Source: Selaginella tamariscina
Taxonomy: Eukaryota; Streptophyta; Lycopodiopsida; Selaginellales; Selaginellaceae
NCBI GenBank assembly: GCA_003024785.1
Contig: PUQB01000004.1
Coordinates: 558,001-622,000, forward strand
Length of the DNA stretch: 64,000 bases
Direction of reading: 5' to 3'
A model generated the notes under the pieces. That model did no database searches and was not told the DNA's origin. It saw only the letters and a program-made list of their open reading frames with translations. The position numbers and the translations under genes were made by a program. Shown one piece after another: positions 36,742 to 51,330 of this stretch (the first letter of the stretch is position 1; each line of letters begins with the position of its first letter).

Positions 36742-39047
36742 CTATTCAATTTTCTGCAAACCTCGAGCGTTTAAAGTTGTCCACACAACATTATTGAATT
36801 CAAAAGGCATGCCCTTAACAATAGACAATGCTTCTTCAACTCTATTAGCTCTCCCCAACATGTCAACCATGCAAGTATAATGTTTCAAGGTTGGAACTAC
36901 ACCATACCTGGACATGCACTCAAAGTATTTCTTACCCTCTTCTACCTTCCCAGCATGGCTACAGGCAGTCAGTATCAATACAAGTGTGACACCATTCATA
37001 TCTACACCGGCTTCTTGCATTCTCTTGGCCAGAGTAAACACCTTAGATGTATCTCCAAGCGAGCTGTATCCTGCTATCAAGGCGTTCCAAGACACTACAT
37101 CTTGAGAGTGCATCATCTCAAACACTACTTCAGCAGTAACCATGCTACCACATTTCCCATAGAAATCCACCAAGCCATTTGCCACCGCTTGTTTCTGTTC
37201 GAGTCCGAGCTTGCATATGTGAGCATGAACTCCCTGTCCAGTTCCTACTGCAGCAATGCTCGCACATGCCTTGAGTACTGCAACAAATGTAACAAAGTCG
37301 GGTTCACAATCGATTCGAGTGAATAAATCTATAGCTACTAAGCCTTCTTCATTCTCCACGTATCCCAGAATGAGGCTAGTCCAGGAAGCTGCATCTCTAT
37401 GTGTCATACTCTCAAACACATCTCGAGCGTCGACCATACTCTTGCATTTGCAGTACATGTCTACCAAGCTGTTTGCCACCAACATGTTCAAGTCAAAGCC
37501 ACACTCTTTCGCTTGCCTATGAATGTCCATCCCTTTCTCTAAATAAACCTGCTTATTCTCCACAGCCAAAGCCGCACACGCCCTTACCGCAGCAAGAAAC
37601 GTAACACAGTCTGGCTCACAATCCATGCTTCCGAACAACTGTAAAGCTTCTGCGCTCTCCTCGTTTTCTACGTATCCAAGTATCAGACTGTCCCAGGAAA
37701 CAGTGTTTCGAGAAGCCATATTATCGAAAACCTCCCTGGCTTTCTTCATGCTTCCGCACTTGCTATACATGTCCACCAGCGTGCTTGCCACGAATATGTC
37801 TGCATCAAATCCACGCTCTTTCACTTGTTGATGTATCATCATCCCTCTCTCCAGATACAACTTCCTGTCTTCTCTAGCTAAACCTGCACATGCCTTGAGT
37901 GCAGCAACAAATGTAACAGAGTTCGGTTCACAATCCATTCTACTAAATAGATCCAATGACAACAGTCTCTCTCCATTCTCCACGTATCCATGAATGAGTG
38001 TGTTCCACGAGACGACGTCCCTGTGCGTTATGTGAATGAACGTACTCCACGCCAGCGTCATGTTCCCGCACTTACTGTACATGTCCACCAAGGTGTTTGC
38101 CACTGAGAGATGCTTATCAAACCCCCGGTCCTTCGCTTGTCTATGGATGGCCTTCCCCTCCTCAACACAAGCTAGACTCGCACATGCCTTGAAGGCAGCA
38201 ACAAACGTAACAGCGTTTGGTTCACAGTCCATCTCTTTGTACAACTCCAACGCTACCAGGCTCTCCCCGTTATCCACGTATCCGAGAATGAGACTCGTCC
38301 ACAAAACAACATTTCTGTGTTTCGTCTTATTGAAAACATCCCGTGCCCCTGACATGCTCCCGCATTTGCTATACATGTCCACCAAGGTACTCGCTACGTA
38401 CACATCTGTATCAAATCCACGTTCCTGGGCTAGCTTATGAATGACCATCCCTTTCTGGAGACTTAAGAGCTCCGTGCACGCCTTAAGCGCGGCCACGAAT
38501 GTCACGGAGTCCGGTTCACAGTCCATGTTAGAAAACGACTCCAGCGCTACCAAGCTTTCCCCATTCTCCACGTATCCGAGAATGAGGCTAGTCCATGAAA
38601 CAGCAGTCCGACGGTTCAGGTTGTTAAAGACAGCCCGTGCATCGGGCATGCTCCTGCATTTGCTGTACATTCTTATCAGTGTACTGGCTACATACTTGTC
38701 ATTAGCACAGCCAGTCTCAACTGCATTCAGATGTAGAGCCTTTCCTCTTTCTAAGTCCCTCACTTTTGTACATTGCTTCAATTCGGTAACCAGCGCTGTG
38801 ATAGTCTTCTCTCTGCCTTGTATATTCGTTGGTTCTCTCTGTTCCTTGTTAACATCCACAAGCTTTGGTTCATTCCTCAACTTGGGATCTCTGTTTCTGT
38901 GCTGCAAACTAAGTATCAGTTTTGATATATATTGAAAGACTCCTGGTTGCACACACTCTGAATGTGAACTTGATTTACATGAGTGTGTACGTTTGAAAAT
39001 CTCACCTTGGCCGAGGACGATAGTTTGTTGATCACTCTTCTGCACAT
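36742..39047 (-). CDS. PLS-type pentatricopeptide repeat protein with near-identical modules, truncated before the E domain
   Basis: Organelle RNA-binding protein of about 733 residues. The long frame has no early ATG. A leader exon 39047-39006 (MCRRVINKLSSSAK) with GTGAG donor, an intron of about 104 bp and an acceptor TTTGCAG before 38901 join in phase with the main exon 38901-36742; this start is inferred. The N terminus is basic and Ser-rich, fitting organelle import. The body holds P-L-S triplets whose junctions keep MDCEPD/N-x-VTF five times, together with LVDMYSKCGSM and LILGYVENGES. Such uniformity suggests recent tandem duplication. The protein ends at PFEFNNVVWTTLNARGLQKIE, exactly where the E motif should start, so E and DYW domains are absent. 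It may bind RNA without editing catalysis, or be a truncated allele. Confidence 0.83.
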
Positions 39048-39092
39048 GAAAAACCCTTATTTACCCTTAGGTTCCCTTTAAACCAAAACATT

Positions 39093-39103
39093 AAAACCCT
39101 AAA
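39093..39103 (-). promoter_or_regulatory. Telo-box upstream of the second PPR gene
   Basis: AAAACCCTAAA about 46 bp upstream of ATG 39047 (minus strand). Functional role inferred from position only. Confidence 0.5.
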
Positions 39104-39109
39104 TTTAGT

Positions 39110-40430
39110 TTAAAAGTTTATTATTAATATTCAATTTAATTTTAGAAAATATTAAATACTATATTCATTAATTAATAATGTTAGATAATATAATTAATAT
39201 AACGCACTTATAAAGGGAGAATTACATAAATATTTTTCTTATCTTCAAAGAAACTTTACATCTGTATAAATATACTTATCAAACTTCAAAAGTGATCAAT
39301 TAAAATATAAAAAATTAAAACATAAATATGAATAATAAAAGTTAATTTTGACATTACCATTTAAATATTTAATCTTTTTAAAATATAAACAAAATGTATT
39401 TATAACTCTAACAATGAGCAAATATAAATATATTTAATAAATTTAACAGTAAATATAATTTTTCAAATATTATATTATATTGTGATATATATATGTGTGT
39501 GTGTGTGTGTGTGTATTTTTCCGAAGTTAAATACAGAATTACAAACTAATTATGGATTTTTATGTATTTAAAAAATTAGAATAATATGAAGTTTTCCAAG
39601 GGTAAAAATGATATATGTAATTTTCCAGCATATAATATTATAAAACATGCACATGCCACCAGCGTAACATGATATAAGAATATATAAACATCTTTACGAA
39701 TATGAAAAATGAATAACAAAGTTTTAATAAGAGTACTTTTATTATTATTTTATTATTTATGAAATAAAATTAATTAAATAAAATTTATTGATAGCAAATT
39801 GGAAAATAAGCAAATGTTAGTATAGTTTTTTAGATATATATTATATTGTGAATATATATATATGTATATATGTATGTAACTGGTTCTATTTTGAAGTTAA
39901 ATACCATGAATTAAACATTAATTATGGATTTTTATGTATTTTTTAATAAAAATATTAGTATTTAAGTGTATGAAGTTTCCAAAGGGTAAAAATGATATAG
40001 GAATTATATTTTAATACATTATGCAAGATGACCTGCCGGTTCTTTGGGCAATAATAAACATAGCAGTTTAAAGATCATCAAAGCTTGTGTGTGTGTTCAA
40101 ACACGTGCAATGGGACAATCTATACATTTTATATATACATGTTTACCGAGTGTATTGGCGCACACGCAAACGTATAACATGTATAAAACTCATATGTCTA
40201 TGTACTCTCTAATAGCGTGTGCAAGCGAGCGTGCGTATGCGTGCCTGTGTCTGTAGGTTTATATATATGCATGCATATATTGAGGTGTGCAGAATGAGAT
40301 TTCTCTGTTGCAATGGTGGGCATTTTCTGGTGCATTCACATACACATACACATTACTGCTGCGTATGTGTATGTGAGTAGACATTATATGTTATGTGTAT
40401 ACACACGTATATAGGCATTTGTAATAAGAT
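39110..40430. other. AT-rich intergenic region
   Basis: No gene supported. Two related segments near 39475-39620 and 39840-40000 share a TTATATTGTGA...GTATTT...ATTATGGATTTTTATGTATTT...AAGGGTAAAAATGATAT pattern, suggesting an old duplication of about 365 bp period. Confidence 0.55.
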
Positions 40431-40433
40431 AAA

Positions 40434-42050
40434 TGCAGGCCCAGCGTACTTCTAGCAGCTGCACTATGCGTAAGCAATCTGTGAGACAGATTCAGACGAG
40501 TTCTCACTTGAGGAGAAAATGTAAGTACACTACACACACATAGGCCTGCACAGCTCTATCTATATAGATTTATATATCTCTGAGTATGTTGTTCAATATG
40601 TATATGTTGTACATACACATTTAACATATCCTAACTGTCCGTTTATGCAATATATGTGCGTAGGTGTTGATGTCTCTTTACTTACACGGACAAACACGCA
40701 TACGCACACGCACACCATAAATTTGTGCAGTTCTTTCATCCATGAAACGAGGCATGGTTTCGGTAGAACGGCCTTACTACTGAGTGGAGGTGCAGCACTT
40801 GGAGCTTTCCATCTCGGAGTTGTACGGACTTTAATAGAACACCGACTTTTGCCGAAAGTGGTAGCTGGAGCTAGGAACGTCTGGAAATGTGTGTGTGTGT
40901 GTGTGTGTGTGTGTCTATACACACACACACACACACACACCTACATACCTGTATGCTTACATACATCTGTGTTTTAACCAGCACCACTGTTTTCTGTCTT
41001 CCAGGGTTCAATTCTTGCTCCTTTGCCGCAACTCGAACGCTTCAGAGCTTCTTCGACGATCCTATGCCACCTATGCATTTCAATGGGAAGCATCTTTGCC
41101 ACTGCGCACAGGTCAGAAGAATACATACATGTGTGTGCGCGCGGGACGCACGCATAATAGAAGTTGTCAGATTTATACGTACAGATGTATGTATAAACAT
41201 GTATATCTAATCAACGGATACACTAAACTATAGTCGCTCACATGTATGTATTACAAGAAGTGAAGAACGGATGTATGTACAGGTTACTCATGAGAGGAGC
41301 AGTACGTGAAATAAGTCTACTACAGAGGAAAATGCGGCAGCTCATTGGGGACTTAACGTTTCAAGACTATCCGGACGTGTTCTCGGGATCTCTGTTTGTT
41401 CTCCAAGGCGGCATGAGCCTTCTCCACACGTGGTCATCTGGAGTGCGGTATATATATGCACATACACATATATGTATAAACACACGTCTATATCATTGCG
41501 TATGCATTCTGTTTTTTCAGGTGACAGCTTCCTGTGCATTTCCAGGTTTGTTTGAGGCGGCAAAGGACAGACAGGGAAGGCTAGTACCGTATCGCACATT
41601 GTCGCAGGTAGACGACACTTCGAAGCTTACATCTTCACAATATAAATGCGTTGATCGAGTTCGTATATATACACACAGATATACATATACTTACGTATGT
41701 TGTTTTAGGTTGGTCCTGAGGATCAAGGTATAAGCAAGAGGCAGTGGAGGGATGGAAGTCTTAGAGCTTATGGTGGTGATTTTGCTGGAAAGGTAATGCC
41801 TCTCTCGGGCAACTTGTATATATATATATATATATATAGGTTGCGTGTGTGTGTGAGCGTGTTTTTTAGGTGTGAAAAACGTTTACCTTGTTGCGCATTT
41901 GGCTGAAATGGAGGTGAAGCACAGGTGCAATCAAGTATTGGAGATGGGATTCCGTCTGTGTGGCCTTGCAAAGCTTTTTGCTCAAGACTGGGAAGGAGAT
42001 ATCACAATTGTCATTCCTGCGAGGTTCATATAAATTCGTAAATACTTCAA

Positions 42051-42088
<38 letters not shown>

Positions 42089-42880
42089 GGTTTTTAACTT
42101 TTGTACGGCAATTATATAAATTAATACATATAGCACAAACTATATGCATTTATTTATGATGACTAAACTAAATGCATCTTCAGTTTGCAAAGCTCATTCA
42201 GAATCCAACACCTTCAGAACTTAGGAAAGCAGTAATGCAAGGCAGGAGATGTACGTGGGCCAAGTTGTCGGCAGTACAAGTAAATTTGCTTATATAACGC
42301 TGAGTTGAGACACACACAAAGTACGCACAAGTATATAAATATATGTGTGTATGTGTAGCTTTAACGTTTCTTGCATACTGTGGAATAGAGTTGATACTGG
42401 ACGAGTGTGTCGCAGACCTTAACCGGCGCAGGAAAGCTCAGAGGCAGGCAGAACGGACATCTGCACCCTTTTCCGGCAGGTTCTCTGCCGCGAAGCGCAT
42501 ACCATCATGGAACTGCATTGCTCGAGAAGGCTCTTGGGACTCTCTTGATGAAGAAAGCGTTGAAGGAACTTTACAAGCTGCGGGTGGACCTTGGGGAGAT
42601 ATGCTTGCAGTATTATGTATGTATCCAACACGCGTGTCACACACACACGTGTATACATGATTCAATGACGACTGCGTACAGGACCGTTGAGAAGGCTGAG
42701 GCTAATGCGTCACAATCATGATGGCAGTGACAGTGATAGTGAACAGAAGAATTTAGCAGTTTGTCATGGACAAAAGCATGAGAACAGCCTCAGCAGCGAA
42801 ATTTATTCTCGAAAGTGATGCGGACAGTTCTCAAGCAGCGAAGGATGTAGAGGTTGTGAAGTGCATGCTGAAGATGTAGA
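40434..42880 (+). pseudogene. SDP1-like patatin-domain triacylglycerol lipase, decayed
   Basis: Similarity to plant SUGAR-DEPENDENT1 lipases, which release fatty acids from oil bodies, in order: TDSDEFSLEEK (about 40482-40516), [19 protein letters not shown] and [14 protein letters not shown] (40735-40870), CSFAATRTLQSFFDD (41010-41060), LMRGAVREI and LIGDLTFQD (41283-41370), [13 protein letters not shown] (41521-41560), RWRDGSL fused to RAYGGDFAGK (41735-41791), [15 protein letters not shown] and [12 protein letters not shown] (41895-42020), [12 protein letters not shown] (42190-42230), LDECVADLNRRRKA and RIPSWNCIARE (42395-42530), MRTASAAKFI (42778-42806). The GxSxG nucleophile segment expected after VVAGA (40870) is gone, several internal blocks are deleted, and the piece after LTFQD continues in another frame. 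An in-frame stop precedes the first block. Most GT-AG introns are still visible. Best read as a pseudogene. Confidence 0.85.
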
Positions 42881-42984
42881 GGTTGTGAAGCAGGCCATTG
42901 CTTCAAAGCTAGGACGTGCAAACAGCTGGGGCATGCGGACGATCAGGAAGACAACTTCTCATTCCCACAACAGGTAATCTTTGT

Positions 42985-43034
<50 letters not shown>

Positions 43035-46000
43035 CAGGCAGAGAGAGATTACTTTAGTGTGGTTGCTTCTTCTACCCGTGAAATGACCGTAAGCAGGAAA
43101 AGTACAGTTAATACAGTTGTACATACGTACATGTGTATATACGTGCACTGTTTGAGTGCAGTCAGTCGGTATGAGAAAGTCTGCTAGCGAAACAATGGTC
43201 ACAGATAGGAATTTGAAGAGGAAAGGCCGTGGTTCATGTGAATGTTGCGATACAGAGATTGAGTGGCAAAGAAGTAGAAGGCTTATACATAGATACACAC
43301 ATACACACTTATATGCAAGTATGTGTATACACGTGCTGGTTAAATGCATGTAGGGTTCAGATATGAGGAAGCAAGATTCATCAGACTCATCATCCAAGGA
43401 TAACAACAGCAATAACAGTAATAATAACAATTCACCACGGGCTCCTTGACCAAGGAGAAGAAGCATTTGGTTCTTTCATTGTCAAGTATGTGGAGCTTAA
43501 TACTGATTTAAAATTAAAGATCTATAATCTTTTTTATAAGGTTTCAAATTAAAGAATGTCTGTATTTTGTAGTTTAAATACTTGGTTTGTGGTTTATAAA
43601 TAAAATATTGAAGTGATTAAATAAAAATAAATAATAACATAAATGAAAAGAGAAGTAAACACTTAAAAAAGAAAAATTCAAAATCAATGGAGAAAAAATA
43701 AACACTGAACAACAAAATTTAGTTCATAAGTTTATAAAATTCTAATATTTTAAATAAAACAATGGCATTAATGTAAATACTTCTGCTGATTTTTAAATTA
43801 AAATTAAGATATTAAAATAGTAATTTTTTAAATTTAATTTTTAATACAATATAATCTATATAAGACAATTTAGTAATATAATATTCAAAATTAAATTATA
43901 TAACATATGATTTAAAATAAAAAGATACACTCTCTTGAGTACAATTATTAAGAAATTAATACATATCAACCTTTCATTAAAAACAAACATTTTACATTGG
44001 TAATTAGGTATATACCACACGTACTATGCATTTGACGTGCTTTTAATTAATGTGTATAATAATAATAATATTTAGTTTTCTCATATTTTAAATGTTGAAG
44101 TAGTAATTTATATTGAAATATCTAAAATGAATCCCAATTAAAAATATATTCTAGATATTATAGAATTTATGCATATATTTAAATGAACTGATGAACATAT
44201 CTAATGAAGATGTGTTATATAAACTTGTAAATTCAAAATATTTTAATTACATTTAAATTTTAATTGATGAGAATTTTATAATTTTTTTTTGTTTGCCCAC
44301 ATTTTAAATTTTGGATCTTAATTAATTTCCTTCATATATAAATTTCTTATAAAGAATTTATATGACAAAGATAAAATTATTTGCTCAACACACCGTTAGT
44401 ACATATAATAATACAATATACATTTTTTTAATATTTAACATATATATATACATAAACATATATTCATCTGTACATGGATAACATGTTACATGTTACGCAT
44501 TAAAGTTAGAACTCATGTTAAGACAACTAATCATTTATTTATGAAATTATTATTTATTTTGATATTGTGTAAGTTTAAAAGAAAAGTGTACTATATTAAA
44601 GTATAATAATATGTGTGAATAAAAATGTAATAAGTGTTTCTAACAATATATGTATGTATTTATTCTTGTAAAATATAAAAATGTCGTATTCTTTAATTAA
44701 GAAGATGTTATATATATGAGTATGTTTATAAATTTAAAGTGGATTACTTCATGCACTTGAGTTCAAAAAATTATAATATATTTTAAGACTTTTATTTTTA
44801 AAGTATGTTTTATCTATTAATGAAAATGAAAGAAAAATCTATTTTATTCATTATGAAAAACTTATCAATTAAATCTTATAGTGATATTATATATATGATT
44901 GGAAAGGAAAGACTAAATAATATATATATTCTGTATATTATGAACAAATTTATTATTATATTAAGAAAGTAAGAATCATATTTATATTATAATGAAAAAC
45001 TTTTTATAAAGTAAAATTTATATTTAATAAAATTTTAAAAATCAAAATCATAATTATTTATATAAAAAATCAACATTAATGAATTTTTGTTTACCTTCGT
45101 TAAAGACATGTCTTTCAAAACAATATAAAATAATGAATTAATAAATGATTTTTATTTAAATTTTAAATAAAAGGTTTATTATACTATATAAAACACATGT
45201 ATGCAATATATATATGCATGTAAGTAATTGTTACATTAAAAATAAAAAATAAAAATTAAAAAAGGACGATGAAGGTAAGAAAAAAATTCAAAAGATATGA
45301 ATTGATTTATTAATTGTTTTGACTTTTAAATTTTTAATTTTAAACATAAAAATCATCTTCATAATATTATATATAAGAGTGTAAAATTCAAAATCATTTT
45401 TGTGCATTCTTTTATAAAATAAAAATGAGGTTTAAATCTAATTTGAAAAGAGTAATGATTTTTTTATTCAAATTTAAATTTTTAAAATCGAAAAATAATT
45501 AATAAAAAAAACTTATTTACACTCACAAAGTCTTTGGCAATACTCGTTTATGTATAATAAATTAAATAATAAATATATTATAAGGAGTATACTTGTTTCT
45601 ATATAGTAATTAAATAATAAATATGCCAATCATTAAAATATATTAATTAAGTGATTGAATTTTAATGTATTATAAAGGTTCCATAACAATCAAAATAATA
45701 CGTATAAGGTGAATAAAATATAAAATAATATGTATTGATTATGATTGAGCATTTAAAATAAATTTATCAAAAAGGTAATGAATATAAAAAATTTAATATT
45801 ATTTTACATGATTAAAGAAATCTTTTAATATTCCCAGAATAAGCACTTTTTAATTTTTTTATTTTAAATTCTTATGATATAATAGAATATATACATATAC
45901 ACATACATGACTTCTAAAATAAAATATAAGTTATCATTAAAAAAAAATTGACGCAAATTATAAACTTGTTAATTCATGAATTAATTTTTTTAATAAAATT

Positions 46001-46885
46001 AATTATTAATAGTTAAATTTCATTTTTTTAATGGAAAATCTTATACTTATTTATGATATAAATTAAAAACAACTTTTAATAATTACAATTTATGTTTGAT
46101 TATGTTACATTTATCAAATTGCAAACCTTTAACAAAATTCATTTTATGAAAAGGTAATTAACTTTCTTGTTTTATATACGTAGTAATCACTTTTATGTAA
46201 AAATATCCATTTTTTTTAATAATATGAATAGTTTGAATGTTACTATTATATTAAAAATAAGACTTTATTTTATAAAGATAGATCTATTTTAGATGTAGAT
46301 TAGGCTCTTTACAGCCGTTGATATGCTCATTCATACTTAACAATTTTATAATTGTTTGAATATTATTTATACAGTATAATTCATTCATTTAAATTTATTA
46401 ATTATTTATTTATTTAACTTGTTACATAACTAAATAAGAAAAAATATTTATATACAAACGAGTGCTCTAGTAGAATGTCTCTGTTATACATGAATAGACA
46501 TGTTCGTGAAACACTTACATATGTATATGATATTACATTATGATTAGGTTAAGCTTATCACCGTATTAATATTGACGTTAGAAAAGTAATACCAAGTACA
46601 AAATCACATTTTGATATTGAACAGTTCATCAAATATTGATTTCATTTTTTTTTAATTATTTATATTTATATAAATCAACTTAATAACAAAAATGCAGATT
46701 AATTGAGCAGGCATAGAATAACAAACACTTTATATAGAATTTTATTCAAGTGCAATAATACATTATACAATATAATACAATTGTAATACATGTTGCTTTA
46801 TATTATGTATGAAATATGCTATACTATATATATATATATAATATATATTATATATATATATATGACAAATATATTCTTGCATAAC
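42881..46885. other. Intergenic: short GC-richer tail then AT-rich DNA
   Basis: Positions 42881-43470 may contain the last remains of the SDP1-like gene plus GA/GT microsatellites (around 42980-43035) but no recognisable protein. From 43470 to 46885 the DNA is extremely AT-rich, with a TA-rich stretch at about 46824-46862. No gene seen. Confidence 0.55.
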
Positions 46886-46889
46886 ACAC

Positions 46890-46934
46890 CCCTAACCCTA
46901 AATCAGGGTTACTAAAATTAAGAAATTAGGGTTC
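46890..46934 (+). promoter_or_regulatory. Telo-boxes upstream of SRP54
   Basis: CCCTAACCCTAAA at about 46890-46903 and TTAGGGTT at 46927-46933, 28-70 bp before the SRP54 ATG. A further AGGGTT lies between them. Typical of plant genes of the translation and targeting machinery. Confidence 0.55.
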
Positions 46935-46961
46935 GGAGGGCAGTGATCAGCGAGGAACAAG

Positions 46962-50152
<3,191 letters not shown>

Positions 50153-51330
50153 CCATTTTCAGTTAAGTGATAGTATAGTTTTCTCTCTCTCTCTCTCAGC
50201 GTGTGTGTGAACGTGTTTGGGGTAAGCACTTTCAAGTGAAACTTTGATATCTTGTTTGTATGTGCATATATATAATGCATATGCTCGCCCATTCGAGCGT
50301 ATACTCGTGTGTGTGAGAGAAGGAGAAGATGCTATGTTATCACAGTGAGAAGCTAGCTGTAAACAACACACCTACATATTGTTAAGAATTTCAGTACTAA
50401 TTGGTATCATAAGTTAAATGGTGCCTGTCGTCCGGAGCGCCCTCATATACTGTAAATGATTTTATTTATCTCACATATTACGTCAGGTTGCGATTATAAA
50501 CCTTTTATATTATAGAAGCAAAAGAATATCAAATGTATGTAGTTAAATCTTCAACCAACCGTTCCCAATAAATTATTTAAATATTTTATTCAAAATAATT
50601 ATATGTGAATGGATACAAACAATTTAATAATGCTTATAAATAATTGATCTTCATCGTGAAATTTATATTACATTTAAAGTTTTTGGTTATTCAAATTAAA
50701 TTTTAAGATAACTATATATCAATAGTTATAAATATCAAATTTAAATTAAATTTAGGGTTTAAGATTATTCGAGTCAAATCTATTATGTTTTAACATTTTA
50801 AAATATTAAGTCTCAAATAAACTGCAGAGATACACAATATACTAGATAAAACAAGGTTTTTATTAATATAAATTATAATAGTTTATTTTATAATTAATTA
50901 ACATAAAACTTAATAATTTTATATTTCCTAATTTAACTTATATCCTGTAACATGTAAAACGTGTTGTATTTATCACGTTATTAATTTAAAAATATAATAT
51001 TAAATTAGTTAGCAGAAAAGAAATTTATAAATATAAATAGATAAGTTATAACTAAAATAGAAAAGTCAAATCTTAAGTTCTCACGTAACATTAATCCTAT
51101 TAAACTTATGAGATATTACACAGTGATACAAAATATCGACATTTTCAATTCATCCATATATTACCACTTGAAAGTACACACACATAATGGTGTTGTCCAT
51201 ATATACACTTTATAAAAGCTTGAACTTCACCGTAAAAGAGCAACGTTTAACTATAGAAATTAAATTCACACATAGGTATACACACAATTAGTATTTAAGA
51301 ATGTGAATACAAGTACCTCTCTAATTACTT
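50153..51330. other. AT-rich intergenic region between convergent SRP54 and SPPL genes
   Basis: About 1.2 kb between the SRP54 stop codon and the SPPL stop codon. It has TC and GT microsatellite tracts near 50180-50210 (probable SRP54 3' UTR) and AT-rich DNA beyond. No gene. Confidence 0.6.

Noticed and set aside
40434..42880. Functional SDP1 lipase
   Set aside because: The nucleophile motif, several conserved blocks and a continuous frame are missing, so I called it a pseudogene.
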